Shown: positions 24,431 to 33,009 of the stretch, piece by piece
How the letters are laid out: the number at the start of each line of letters is the position of its first letter
How positions within the stretch are numbered: the first letter of the stretch is position 1
NCBI GenBank assembly: GCA_016867235.1
Contig: VGJY01000032.1
Location: forward strand, 1-33,009
Reading direction: 5' to 3'
Origin: Candidatus Tanganyikabacteria bacterium
GTDB lineage: Bacteria; Cyanobacteriota; Sericytochromatia; S15B-MN24; VGJW01
DNA: 33,009 bases
Notes under the pieces: model-generated
What the model was told of the DNA's origin: nothing
Database searches by the model: none
What the model saw: the letters and a program-made list of their open reading frames with translations, nothing else
Made by a program: the position numbers and the translations under genes

Positions 24431-26491
24431 CTACCGCATCCCGCTGACCGACTCGGTCGAGTCGTACCGGAAGCTGCGGCGGTGGATGTACTGGCCGCTG
24501 ATGGGCACGTTGGTCGTGAAGTAGATGCGCGACGCCGTGGCGGGGTTGCCGAGCGGATCGGTGGTGGGATCGACCATCGGGCCGCGCCAGCGCAGCGGCA
24601 CCCTGTAGCGCGGGTCGACCAGGTTGGTCTCGCCGGGCCAGCCACTCGCGGCGCTGATGACGAACGATCCGGAGGCGTCCACGAGCGCCGAGAAACTGGA
24701 TTCGAAGCTGGTGGAGGCGTCGTGGTCCTGCTTGCCGGTGCACTCGTAGACGCCGACCTGGAAGCTGCCCACGTCGTAGCACGGGTAGTCCCAGTTCTGG
24801 TCCGGTCCGAAGTACAGTTCGTTGGCGTTAGCGCGCCGCGGGTCGAAGTAGGTGTTCTGCGGCGCGGGCACGCCCGAAGTCGCCAGCAGCCGATCGATGT
24901 CGATGCGGTGGAACGTCCAACCCGTGCTCGAGATCTTGCGGCCCTTGGTCTGCTGGTCGACCGCGGGGATGGAGTACGACGCCCAGATCAAGAAGGTCGC
25001 GGTCGCCGCCCGGTTGCTGAAGTACGCGTCCCGCGTGGGTACCTGCTCGTACAGGTAGACGTAACGTTCGGACGCGATCGGCGTCCACGTGGTGGTCGGC
25101 GAACCCGGCGGCCGGATGACCTTGCTCATCGGGTTGATCGACTCCCAGTTGAACCCGCGGTTGCCGTCGGCGCGGAAGACCTGGCCGCGGATGTCGGTCC
25201 CCTGGCGCAACACGCCGTTGGCGGTGCCCAGCACCGCCGGGAACTGGCGATCGTCCTTCTGCGGGAACGTGTACGTGGCCAGGTCGGCGACGGCCATGCT
25301 GCGGTTCCAGGCCCCGAGGGTCTTCACCAGGATGTACTTGGTGCGCATCTCGGCCGGCCGGTACTTGAGGGTCGTCGTGCCGGGGATGCGCTCGATGCGC
25401 CCTTCTGGCACGGCCGCCACGAAGAACTTCAAGAAGTTGAACTTGCTCTTGTTGGCGTTGTAGCCGAGTTCGGCGGCGGCCGGTTGCTCCCACGACTCGG
25501 TGCCGGTCGAGGTGACCGGCGGGAAGTAGTCGCGCAGGTCCAGGCGCACGTAGACCGCCACCTTGCGGCCGTCGGGCAGGCGGTACATCTTCTTGTAGAA
25601 CGGCGTGTTCCAGACGTAGCGCGGCGTGGTCGTGACCTTGTCGTCGGCGCCCGCGTACTCGCTGTCGGCATTCGGCCAGACCGATGTCGCGGGGATCTCG
25701 TAGTCGGTCGAGGCCACCGAGTTGATCGGCAGCACCTGGGTGTACCAGAAGTTCTGCGTCACGACGCCCGTGACGTTGGTATCGCCCATGTACTGGGCGG
25801 TCTTGGGGTTGTTGGGCTTCTCGCCGGCGATGACCATCGGGAAGACGAAGTCCTTGTCCGAGGTGTTGTTGGCATTGCGGCCGTAGTAATACACGTCGGC
25901 GACGTTGCTTTCCCGCGGGACGTACCACCAGCCGTTTGTCAGCGTCTGGTCGGAACCCGACCACTTGGTCGAGGGCGCGGTTGCCGTCCACCCGACGCCG
26001 TCAGCCGTCTTGTAGCCGCCGCCATAGGCGGAGGTCGGGGCGAGATAGTGCGTCCAGTTGCCGAACGGCGGCCAGTTGCGGGCGTTGGAGATCAGGTCGA
26101 GGTTGCGCAGGGGATCGGCGCCGTACGAAGTGGTGCCGACCTGGTTGATGTAGACGTCCCCGGGCACGCAGGCCGCATTCGAGGTCGCCTGTACCACCTC
26201 GGGGCACGCGACGATCTTCTTCTGGTCGAGTTGCACGAGGACGTCGTTGGTCCCGATCGTCCAGATCGCCCCGGCCAGGACGTCCAGATCCCGGAAGATC
26301 TCGACTTCCGCGAGGTTGAGGCCGATGTCGGCGTCGTTGGAAAGGCTCGCCACCAGGGCCGAGGTCTTGGCGCCCTTCATGTCAGTGAGGATGCGGGCGA
26401 TCAGGCCGCCGGCCAGCATCATCACCACCACGCTGACGAAGAGCGACAGCGCGAGCGTGAACCCGCGTTCGCGTGACGGCGCATTCCGCAT
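24431..26491 (-). CDS. PilX-like large minor pilin-associated protein
   Basis: The N-terminus (SRERGFTLALSLFVSVVVMMLAGGLIARI) is of PilX type: a basic residue and Gly followed by a long hydrophobic helix, with no Glu at position 5 of the mature form. PilX-type proteins belong to the priming or tip complex of type IV pili. At 686 residues this one is several times longer than usual PilX (about 200). The extra part is rich in Tyr, Trp, Thr, Asn and Asp, probably beta-structured, and could be an adhesin-like tip domain. ATG 26491 follows directly on the stop of the pilW-like gene (TAGATG). The gene is last in the pilV-pilW-pilX order, which is the usual order of minor pilin operons. Confidence 0.8.
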   Translation of the reverse strand: MRNAPSRERGFTLALSLFVSVVVMMLAGGLIARILTDMKGAKTSALVASLSNDADIGLNLAEVEIFRDLDVLAGAIWTIGTNDVLVQLDQKKIVACPEVVQATSNAACVPGDVYINQVGTTSYGADPLRNLDLISNARNWPPFGNWTHYLAPTSAYGGGYKTADGVGWTATAPSTKWSGSDQTLTNGWWYVPRESNVADVYYYGRNANNTSDKDFVFPMVIAGEKPNNPKTAQYMGDTNVTGVVTQNFWYTQVLPINSVASTDYEIPATSVWPNADSEYAGADDKVTTTPRYVWNTPFYKKMYRLPDGRKVAVYVRLDLRDYFPPVTSTGTESWEQPAAAELGYNANKSKFNFLKFFVAAVPEGRIERIPGTTTLKYRPAEMRTKYILVKTLGAWNRSMAVADLATYTFPQKDDRQFPAVLGTANGVLRQGTDIRGQVFRADGNRGFNWESINPMSKVIRPPGSPTTTWTPIASERYVYLYEQVPTRDAYFSNRAATATFLIWASYSIPAVDQQTKGRKISSTGWTFHRIDIDRLLATSGVPAPQNTYFDPRRANANELYFGPDQNWDYPCYDVGSFQVGVYECTGKQDHDASTSFESSFSALVDASGSFVISAASGWPGETNLVDPRYRVPLRWRGPMVDPTTDPLGNPATASRIYFTTNVPISGQYIHRRSFRYDSTESVSGMR

Positions 26492-27472
26492 CTAGATCGC
26501 CCCCGGCATCGTCACATTTTGCGCGTACGCCTTGCCCCTGAGCGTGATCGGCGTCATGTGCCAGCAGGGGGACTTGCCCTCCTGGCCGCAGTCGGCGGGG
26601 GCGTTGACCGCCACGGCGATGCTGCTCGAACCGGTCCTGAGGTACTGGTTCAGGGGATCGCCCATCTGCAGCGAGATCTCCACCCAGTAGGGCGAGAGCG
26701 GGCCTTCCGAGCTGTAGGGGTGCGGGTTCTGCCACGTGAAGATGGGCGAATCGGTGTTGGCCGCGTGGCCGAAGACCGTGATGTCGGAAATCTCGCAGGT
26801 CTGATTGCCCACCTTCTTCTTGGTCGCCACGAAAGTCAGGACGGATCGGCTGGCGGGGTGGGCCCCGAAGGTAGACCACTTCTGGCTCATGTCCAGCCAC
26901 TTGCCCTGGGTGGAATCCGCGCTGAACTCGGTGCAGTCCATCTGCACCCGGATCAGCCGGTACCACAGCTCCTTCCATGCGTTCTCCGCGGTGCTCGGCT
27001 TGGCGATGTCAGCCGGACCGGGGTGGCGCATCCAGCTGACGTAGCTGGGCGAGGCGAGCGATCCGGTCATCATCGTGATGCTGTCGGTAGCCAGCGGTCC
27101 CGAGCTGTCGGTATAGCCCGTGAACGGCGGGAACTTGACGGCGGCGTTCTCCAGGAACGGCCCGGACGTGACCAGGGGGTATGTGAGCTTGCCGCTGGGC
27201 AGGCCCAGGGCGATCGACTCCCCGTCCACCTTGAGGCCGGATTCGAAGCCCACCTGGGTGTAGTGGTAGAGATAGCGCGAATTGCGAATGTCGTCGGAGG
27301 CCTTCGTGATGGCCTGGCGGCCGTCGTTCATCGCCGAGGAGATCGCCTCGCCCTTCGCGGCCACGCGCCCGTAGGTGGTGAGCAGGAAGAAGGCGGCACT
27401 CATGACCACGGAGAACACCGCCGCCCCGACCGTGATCTCGATCAGGCTGAAACCGCGCCGCGCCTTGGTCAT
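26492..27472 (-). CDS. PilW-like minor prepilin
   Basis: The 326-residue protein begins MTKARRG-FSLIEITVGAAVFSVVMSAAFFLL, a type III prepilin signal to be cut by PilD after Gly7, with Glu at position 5 of the mature protein. The following hydrophobic helix packs in the pilus core or pseudopilus. Its length and place in the operon fit PilW. The remainder is a soluble, mostly beta domain with Cys237 and other cysteines possibly forming disulphides. ATG 27472 has a GAGGAGG Shine-Dalgarno five bases upstream. Upstream in-frame codons exist but carry no signal. The leader holds two G7 tracts. Confidence 0.87.
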   Translation of the reverse strand: MTKARRGFSLIEITVGAAVFSVVMSAAFFLLTTYGRVAAKGEAISSAMNDGRQAITKASDDIRNSRYLYHYTQVGFESGLKVDGESIALGLPSGKLTYPLVTSGPFLENAAVKFPPFTGYTDSSGPLATDSITMMTGSLASPSYVSWMRHPGPADIAKPSTAENAWKELWYRLIRVQMDCTEFSADSTQGKWLDMSQKWSTFGAHPASRSVLTFVATKKKVGNQTCEISDITVFGHAANTDSPIFTWQNPHPYSSEGPLSPYWVEISLQMGDPLNQYLRTGSSSIAVAVNAPADCGQEGKSPCWHMTPITLRGKAYAQNVTMPGAI

Positions 27473-27496
27473 TAGAGCCTCCTCGGGGGAGTGAAG

Positions 27497-27513
27497 CCCC
27501 CCCGAGCCCCCCC
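27497..27513 (-). promoter_or_regulatory. Two G7 tracts in the pilW leader
   Basis: On the minus strand two GGGGGGG runs separated by CTC lie 25-41 bases before the pilW-like ATG. They contain four G3 units, enough for a G-quadruplex. Alternatively they could pair with the CCCCC just before the Shine-Dalgarno. Such runs also change length easily by slippage. Confidence 0.4.
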
Positions 27514-27596
27514 GCCGTGCCTTCCGTGACGGTCCGCCGGGCATCCCTGCCCGCTGTCGGGCTCACGAACAGCTGCCGAGGCAGCCGGTAAGTGCC

Positions 27597-28601
27597 TCAC
27601 TTGCGCTGGACCCTCCCCACGACGACCAGCGAGGCGGAGGCGATCTCCTGGTCGGGCTTCTGGTTATCGACCAGGAAGGTGCCGTCGTTGGCGTAATCGT
27701 CGATGCGGTACACGCGGGCGACCAGGACCTTGGACGTGAAGTGCGGGTAGTAGTACGGGCTGTCCGCCCCGGCCGACGACCGCTCGCGGACGTAGACGCG
27801 CCCCGTCATGGTGGAGTCGGCGGCATGCTTCCTGGGCCCACCCGTGTCGTTGGCCGCCGGGATGCAGCTGTCCCCGATGAGGTACTTCAGGGCCGCGGGG
27901 GGCTTGAGAGGGTCGTCGTCGTACTCGGTCGACTTCTGCTTGATCGAGTCCCGGACGTTCTCGACTATTTCGGTGGACGGGCTGGAGCCCAGGATGCTGG
28001 GGATCCCGAAGAGCTGGAGGCGCACGGCGTACTTGGGCGGGTTGTTGGTCCCGCTCTTGAGTTCCTCCTTGATCTCGGTCCAGGTGGGATACGCCGAGGG
28101 CTCCGTGCCGATCAGCTCGCCGCCGGCCCGGTAGAAGCGGTTGCGGTAGAAGAGCGTCTGCCGGATGTACGCGCCCGCGCCGCTGTAGACGGAATCCTTG
28201 AAGCCCGAGGGAATCGGGTTGCTGTCCATCAATGCCACGTCGGTCGTCCACGGCAGGGCTTTCATCTCGCGCTTCTCGGCGACCGGATCCACCGGCGCGT
28301 CCAGCGGGAAGTTGTTGAAGTAGTACTGCGAGACCGTCATGTTCTCGGACTTGAGGTAATAGCTCCGGCCGCGCGCCTGGGGGGCCGTGTCGAACACCAT
28401 GGCGTTCTGGGTCACGATGTTGACCAGCACTTCGTCCATCTGCTGCTGCGCGAGGTTGATCGCGAACGGCCGATCCTTCGTCTTCTGCTGGTTGATCGTG
28501 TAGGTCGAGATGACGGTGCTCATCCCGAGGATCACGATCGCGACCATCATGGCGGCGAAGACGTTTTCCAGGAGGCTGAAGCCCTTCTCCACTCGTCTCA
28601 T
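27597..28601 (-). CDS. PilV-like minor prepilin
   Basis: The 334-residue protein starts MRRVEKG-FSLLENVFAAMMVAIVILGMSTV, a prepilin signal with cleavage after Gly7 and Glu5 present. PilV-type proteins take part in initiating type IV pilus assembly. It is first in the minus-strand order PilV, PilW, PilX. The C-terminal part has mixed strand and helix segments and ends SASLVVVGRVQRK. ATG 28601 has GAGGG about seven bases upstream. Longer in-frame starts up to 28757 lie in the divergent promoter region and carry no signal. A gap of 124 bp separates it from the PilW-like gene. Confidence 0.85.
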   Translation of the reverse strand: MRRVEKGFSLLENVFAAMMVAIVILGMSTVISTYTINQQKTKDRPFAINLAQQQMDEVLVNIVTQNAMVFDTAPQARGRSYYLKSENMTVSQYYFNNFPLDAPVDPVAEKREMKALPWTTDVALMDSNPIPSGFKDSVYSGAGAYIRQTLFYRNRFYRAGGELIGTEPSAYPTWTEIKEELKSGTNNPPKYAVRLQLFGIPSILGSSPSTEIVENVRDSIKQKSTEYDDDPLKPPAALKYLIGDSCIPAANDTGGPRKHAADSTMTGRVYVRERSSAGADSPYYYPHFTSKVLVARVYRIDDYANDGTFLVDNQKPDQEIASASLVVVGRVQRK

Positions 28602-28717
28602 TCGCCCGCCCTCACTGTGTACTACCCGGATTAAAGGGGTAACAAACGGTGACGCGATGCCTCCGGTATGGTACGAGGAGGAAGACCCACAACCGGAGCT
28701 TCGGAGGGAGCCAGGGA

Positions 28718-30010
28718 ATGGCAAACCAGCGGCGGACCCGCACGGGTCCCCGCGCACGCGCTGCCGGCATCGTCGTTGCCGGCCTGCTCGGCGTCTGCCT
28801 GGGCGGCGCTTCGGGCGCGGCTACCGGCTTCATGCTGCGGCCCGACAACAGCGAAGCCATCGCCACGACCGAGGGCGGCGACCGCGATCCGCTGCGTGGC
28901 GGGCCATTGCCCTTCCTCAACTTCGACGAGTTGCGCACCGACCTCACGCTCCTGCTCATGGGCGTGGATGCCACCGGCGGTCGCGGCCGGGACGGCCTGA
29001 GAGCCAACTCCGACACCATGCTGCTCCTGCGCCTGGCGCCGAGCGAAGGCAAGATCTACGCCCTGTCGCTGCCGCGCGACACCCGGGTGCGCATTCCCGG
29101 CCATGGCACCTTCAAGCTCAACGCCGCCGAGGCCTGGGGCGGCCCCGATCTGGCGGCCCGCACCATCTCCAACCACCTGGACGTGCCCATCCACCGCTAC
29201 TTCGTGATCTCCCTGGAGGGCGTCATCAAGGCGATCGACGCCATCGGCGGCGTGGATATCACGGTTCCCAAGGCCATGGACTACGACGACTGGGCCGGCA
29301 AGCTGCACATCCACCTCAAGCCGGGGCTGCAACGCCTCACGGGCGAGCAGGCCGAAGCGTACCTCCGGTTCCGCAAGGACGAACTCGGGTCCGACGTGGC
29401 GCGCGTACAGCGCCAGCAGGCCTTCCTGATGGAGGCCGGCAAGCAGTTGCTGCAGCCGGCGGTCATCCTGCGCGTGCCGGAGCTATGGAGCGTCCTCCAG
29501 CATCACGCGCAGACCAACCTCGACATGGCCGAGATGCTGCGCATCGCCCGCTGGGCCCGGCACCTCGACGCCGGAGAGGACATCACGATGACGGTCCTGC
29601 CCGGCGACTACAGCATGATCAAGGGCGTCAGCTACTGGACGGCCGACGCGGACGCCATCGCCCCGTTCCTCGACGCGCACTTCCGCGAGGCGCCCGCGGG
29701 CGCGGCGGCCGCGCCCGGCCGGGCGCGCGTGGTCATCTGGGACGCTACCGGCCGCCGTCCCAGACTCAAGGACCTCGAGCGGCAGTTGCGCGAGGCCGGC
29801 TACGCGGTCTGGGCCGTCGAGCGGCGCAAGACCCGCGCCCTGACCAGCCGCATCATCGTGCAGCGGGGAGACGTCCCGGGCGGCCGCCAGCTGGCGGGCA
29901 CGCTCGGCATGACGGAGGTCTTCCAGGCCGGCGTCGGCGACCTCAACTCGGACTTCACCCTGGAGCTGGGCGAGGACTGGTCGGGAGATGCGACCGAATC
30001 GGTGAGTTGA
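28718..30010 (+). CDS. LytR-CpsA-Psr (LCP) family wall-polymer ligase
   Basis: LCP proteins transfer undecaprenyl-linked glycopolymers onto peptidoglycan. The 430-residue protein has a basic N-terminus, one membrane segment (about 17-40, GIVVAGLLGVCLGGASGAATGF) and then the LCP domain (about 70-240). The domain includes LTLLLMGVDA, NSDTMLLLRL, SLPRDTRVRIPGHG, KLNAAEAWGG and LTGEQAEAYLRFRKD. The last 90 residues match a LytR C-terminal domain (ARVVIWDATGR to IIVQRGD). ATG 28718 is preferred, with GGAGGGAG upstream; longer starts lie inside the promoter region shared with the divergent pilV-like gene. The stop TGA abuts the stop of the convergent gene. Confidence 0.92.
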   Translation: MANQRRTRTGPRARAAGIVVAGLLGVCLGGASGAATGFMLRPDNSEAIATTEGGDRDPLRGGPLPFLNFDELRTDLTLLLMGVDATGGRGRDGLRANSDTMLLLRLAPSEGKIYALSLPRDTRVRIPGHGTFKLNAAEAWGGPDLAARTISNHLDVPIHRYFVISLEGVIKAIDAIGGVDITVPKAMDYDDWAGKLHIHLKPGLQRLTGEQAEAYLRFRKDELGSDVARVQRQQAFLMEAGKQLLQPAVILRVPELWSVLQHHAQTNLDMAEMLRIARWARHLDAGEDITMTVLPGDYSMIKGVSYWTADADAIAPFLDAHFREAPAGAAAAPGRARVVIWDATGRRPRLKDLERQLREAGYAVWAVERRKTRALTSRIIVQRGDVPGGRQLAGTLGMTEVFQAGVGDLNSDFTLELGEDWSGDATESVS

Positions 30011-30514
30011 TCAGTCCAGGTAGAAGGTCGTGACGACCTTGTGCTTCTCCTGAGCGTACCGCACCGACTCCTGGAGCGTGGTCGAGGAGTGGTACAGGAA
30101 GCAGATCAGCTGCTGGCAGGAGTCGATAATCTCCTGGTTGCACATCTGCGACGCCTGGGCGAGGGTCAGCAACCGGCGCTCGGAATGCTCGCGCACCACC
30201 GGCAGAGCCTGCAGCAACTCCTGGCTCTCGGCCGATTGCTGCGAGAGCGTCTGGGGGAGCACCACCTGGAGGTTGCCCGGGTTGGCCCGCTGGACGCCCT
30301 TGATGACCGCCGAATTGGTGCCGGCGGCGCCGCTGGTGATGATGGTGTTGCCCGTCAGGGCGAGCGCGTAGGCCAGCATCTCGATCAACTGCTGGTGCGT
30401 CAGGGAGATGTGGCGGGTGCCGAGGATGGCGATCTTCTTGTGGCCAGACGACTGGATCGTCTGGAGCTCCTGCATGAAGGCGTCTACAGTGACCGGGATG
30501 TTGGTCGTGTCCAT
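30011..30514 (-). CDS. SLOG/DprA-like protein of cyanobacterial type
   Basis: The 167-residue protein has a Rossmann-like SLOG fold pattern: KKIAILGTRHISLTHQQLIE, then NTIITSGAAGTNSAVIKG, then LQVVLPQTLSQQ and a final ICFLYHSS. I recall the same pattern from short cyanobacterial proteins annotated as DNA recombination-mediator protein A-like. It lacks the extra domains of true DprA (about 300 residues or more), so a role in DNA uptake should not be assumed. Nucleotide or ligand binding at the GTR and TSGAAGTN loops is likely from the fold. ATG 30514 has only a distant G-run upstream. It faces the LCP gene tail to tail with no gap. Confidence 0.82.
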   Translation of the reverse strand: MDTTNIPVTVDAFMQELQTIQSSGHKKIAILGTRHISLTHQQLIEMLAYALALTGNTIITSGAAGTNSAVIKGVQRANPGNLQVVLPQTLSQQSAESQELLQALPVVREHSERRLLTLAQASQMCNQEIIDSCQQLICFLYHSSTTLQESVRYAQEKHKVVTTFYLD

Positions 30515-30605
30515 GTCTCGGAAAGTGCCCCCACGGTGCTACGGCGTCGGTTGCGTCCCTGGACTTGCGCGACGGCCATACTAGCATGAGTGATACCATC
30601 AGTCG

Positions 30606-32879
30606 ATGAAGCGTCTCAATCCGGCTCAAGACCGCGCCGTGCGCCATCCGGGCGGTCCGCTTCTCGTGCTGGCCGGGGCGGGCTCCGGCAAGACGCTCGT
30701 CCTCACCGAACGCATGGCGCGCCTGGTCCGCGAAGGGGCCGCGCGACCCTGGGAAATCCTGGCGGTGACCTTCACGAACAAGGCCGCCAGGTCGCTGCGC
30801 GAACGGCTGTGCGGGATCCTGTGGCCCCGGATGACGCCCGAGGAGGTCGCCAAGGAGGCGCGGGGCCTGTGGATCGGCACATTCCACAGCTTCTGCGCCC
30901 GCATGCTCCGCATGGAGGCGGGCAAGTTACCTTCCCCGTATGGTCCGGGCTTCAGCATCTTCGACGAGGACGATCAGACCCGCGCGATGCGCGAAGTGCT
31001 CGCCCACCTCGAGATCGACACCGACGACCTCTCGCCGCGGACGGCGCTGTCGGCCGTCTCACGCGCCAAGAATGCCGGCAAGGGACCCGAGCGGGTCGCC
31101 CAGGAGGCGCGCAATTTCAGGGACGAAGCCGTCGCCGAGGTCTACGAGCGTTACCAGGCGCACCTCGAGAGGCTCAACGCCCTCGACTACGACGATCTGC
31201 TCGTCCTCGCCGGGCGGCTCCTGGCCGAGCGTGAAGACGTGCGGGCATACTGGCAGACGCGTTTCAAGCACGTCCTGGTCGACGAGTACCAGGATACCAA
31301 CCTCGCGCAGTACCGCCTGGTGACGGCACTTGCCGCGCAGCACCGCAACCTCACCGTCGTGGGCGACGTCGACCAGAGCATTTACTCCTGGCGGGCGGCC
31401 GACTTCCGCATCATCCTGCGTTTCGAGCAGGACTATCCCGACGCGGCTCGCGTCACCCTCGAGGAAAACTACCGCTCGCGGCGCCCCATTCTCGAAGTCG
31501 CCAACAGCGTCATCGCCCACAACGTCGAGCGCTACCCGAAGAACCTCCGCCCGACGCGGCCGGGCGACGATCCGGTCGTCCTCCATTGCGCCGCCGACGA
31601 GCGAGACGAGGCGTGGTGGGCGGTCGAACGCATCCTGGAGTTCAGAGCGCAGGGCCGTGGCCTCGACGACTTCGCGATCCTGTATCGGACCAACGCGCAG
31701 TCGCGCGTGTTCGAAGAGGCGCTCGGGATCCGGGGCATCCCGTATCGGCTGGTCGGGGGCGTCAAGTTCTTCGATCGCAAGGAAATCAAGGACGTCGTCG
31801 CCTACCTGCGCCTCCTGGTGAACCCGCGAGACGACGTCGCGTTTTGGCGCATCGTCAACGTGCCGCGACGGGGCATCGGCGGCACGACGCTCAACCGGTT
31901 GCGAGACAACGCCGCCACGGCGGGACTCTCCCTCATGGCGGCGGTGGAGAGCGCGGCCTTCGCGGGCATCGGGGCGGCCGCGGCGCGGAAACTCGCCGAG
32001 TTCGGCTCGCTGATGGCTGCCCTGGGCTCCGAGGTGCAGCATCTGACGCCCGAGCAGGTCATCCGGCGCGTCCTCGAAGAGTCGGCCTACCTGGCCGCTC
32101 TCGCGAAGGATGACAGCGAGGAAGGACACGCCCGCGTCGAGAACGTGCGGGAACTCCTCACCCGCGCCGCCGAAATGCTCGAGGTGGGCGAGGCGGTGAC
32201 ACTCGACGAGTTCCTCAACTCGGTTCCGCTGCAAGGCGCCGACGACGCACCCGCGGAGGTGGGCGACGCCTCGGCGGGCCGGGTGACCTTGATGACGCTT
32301 CACTCGGCCAAGGGCCTGGAATACCCCGTCGTGCTCCTGACGGGGCTCGAGGAGGGCGTACTCCCTCACATACGGTCCCTGGGGGAGCCCGAGGCCGAAG
32401 AGGAGGAGCGGCGGCTCTGCTACGTGGGCATCACGCGGGCGGCCGACCGGCTGTTCCTGAGCCACACCGAGGCGCGGCATCTGGCCGGACAGTTCCGCCG
32501 CAACCTGCCGAGCCGCTTCCTCTCGGAAATCCCGCGCCACCTGGTCGAGCGTACCGAGTCGCCGGCCCTGGCCCGCTACCTGAAAGCTCGGGAGGCCCTC
32601 AACGAACGCGAGGCGGCCGTGCGCTGGGCCCGGTTCGAGAACGACCTCGAGGACCGGCGGAGACAGGTTTCGGAGGCCGATCTGGTGTGGACCCAGGATT
32701 TCGATGCCGAACCGCCGGCCTTCGCCGTGGGCGACCGGGTCGCGCACCCGAAGTTCGGCCCCGGCGAGGTGGCCGAGGTCATGACCGATCGCCGCGGCGT
32801 GGTGACGCTGGCGATCGCCTTCGACGACGCCGGCCGCAAGATCCTTGATCCGAAGTTCGCGGCGCTGACGCGGCTCTAG
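30606..32879 (+). CDS. pcrA: UvrD/PcrA-type superfamily 1 DNA helicase
   Basis: This is a 3'-5' DNA helicase of the UvrD/PcrA group, acting in repair and replication restart. The 757-residue protein has the family length and motifs: NPAQDRAV (Q-motif), GAGSGKT (24-30), TFTNKAA, GTFHSFCARML, VDEYQDTN (D226/E227), GDVDQSIYSWRAAD, EENYRS, TLHSAKGLEYPVV and YVGITRAADRL. The last 45 residues (FAVGDRVAHPKFGPGEVAEV) form the small Tudor-like tail known to contact RNA polymerase in PcrA/UvrD. ATG 30606 has no clear Shine-Dalgarno. Whether it is PcrA, UvrD or a paralogue cannot be told by motif alone, so the symbol is provisional. Confidence 0.93.
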   Translation: MKRLNPAQDRAVRHPGGPLLVLAGAGSGKTLVLTERMARLVREGAARPWEILAVTFTNKAARSLRERLCGILWPRMTPEEVAKEARGLWIGTFHSFCARMLRMEAGKLPSPYGPGFSIFDEDDQTRAMREVLAHLEIDTDDLSPRTALSAVSRAKNAGKGPERVAQEARNFRDEAVAEVYERYQAHLERLNALDYDDLLVLAGRLLAEREDVRAYWQTRFKHVLVDEYQDTNLAQYRLVTALAAQHRNLTVVGDVDQSIYSWRAADFRIILRFEQDYPDAARVTLEENYRSRRPILEVANSVIAHNVERYPKNLRPTRPGDDPVVLHCAADERDEAWWAVERILEFRAQGRGLDDFAILYRTNAQSRVFEEALGIRGIPYRLVGGVKFFDRKEIKDVVAYLRLLVNPRDDVAFWRIVNVPRRGIGGTTLNRLRDNAATAGLSLMAAVESAAFAGIGAAAARKLAEFGSLMAALGSEVQHLTPEQVIRRVLEESAYLAALAKDDSEEGHARVENVRELLTRAAEMLEVGEAVTLDEFLNSVPLQGADDAPAEVGDASAGRVTLMTLHSAKGLEYPVVLLTGLEEGVLPHIRSLGEPEAEEEERRLCYVGITRAADRLFLSHTEARHLAGQFRRNLPSRFLSEIPRHLVERTESPALARYLKAREALNEREAAVRWARFENDLEDRRRQVSEADLVWTQDFDAEPPAFAVGDRVAHPKFGPGEVAEVMTDRRGVVTLAIAFDDAGRKILDPKFAALTRL

Positions 32880-33009
32880 TGGTTACTGCGTCATAAACCT
32901 TAATCGGGCGCTCGGAGAGGAGGCGGGGGGAGCGCTTGGGCTGGGGCTGTCGGCGACGCTGTGATTGATGTACATGTCAGGGCCTTCGCCCTATGATTGG
33001 CTGGCGCCA
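32880..33009. other. Intergenic end of window
   Basis: No gene is visible. Directly after the helicase stop, 32881-32899 is an imperfect palindrome (GGTT...AACC, with inner TG...CA pairing). At 32979-32992 a small hairpin AGGGC-CTTC-GCCCT occurs without a T-run. Either could mark the start of another element beyond the window edge. Confidence 0.3.

Overview
The window is GC-rich and mostly gene-dense, apart from a gene-poor first 4 kb. The likely source is a diderm bacterium on the cyanobacterial side of the tree, such as a non-photosynthetic Sericytochromatia-type lineage. This is inferred from three things: an exported SLH-domain porin-like protein of cyanobacterial type (21923-23473), a small SLOG/DprA-like protein whose sequence pattern I know from cyanobacteria (30011-30514), and minor pilins beside a LytR-CpsA-Psr protein. 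No rRNA or ribosomal protein is present to confirm it.

Layout. (1) 1-4 kb: a gene-poor, mobile stretch. It holds a 177-bp palindromic MITE-like element and a complete IS21-family insertion sequence (970-3486) with both ends and a 6-bp target duplication visible. A tRNA-Leu(CAA) follows. (2) 3.9-4.9 kb: two small unrecognised genes. (3) 4.9-8.8 kb, minus strand: two adjacent GH57-fold genes. One looks like a 4-alpha-glucanotransferase and the other like a branching enzyme, and both have changes at expected catalytic positions. (4) 9.0-10.6 kb: an amidase-LysM-proline-rich-glycine-zipper protein. (5) 10.6-14.7 kb, minus strand: an operon for an ABC ATPase (MalK/UgpC type), a clan-A-like glycosidase and a membrane-anchored helical-repeat protein. 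(6) 14.8-15.5 kb: a stand-alone paralogue of the glycine-zipper domain. (7) 15.7-18.2 kb: an S9 peptidase overlapped by a YkgJ-type cysteine-cluster protein. (8) 18.3-24.4 kb: a PepSY-like lipoprotein, a candidate HhH-GPD protein with a radical SAM protein, the SLH porin and a second lipoprotein. (9) 24.4-28.6 kb, minus strand: a PilV-PilW-PilX-like minor pilin operon. (10) 28.7-32.9 kb: an LCP protein, the SLOG protein and a UvrD/PcrA helicase.

The most unusual signal links regions 3, 4, 6 and 7. The two genes carrying the glycine-zipper domain are each divergent from another gene. The two intergenic gaps share an ungapped 55-bp block (44/55 identical) containing CTT-type boxes spaced exactly 11 bp apart, as expected for a PhoB/OmpR-family operator. 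I propose a co-regulated cell-envelope module built on this domain. The domain boundaries, the shared block and the gene order are read directly from the sequence; the function is inference.
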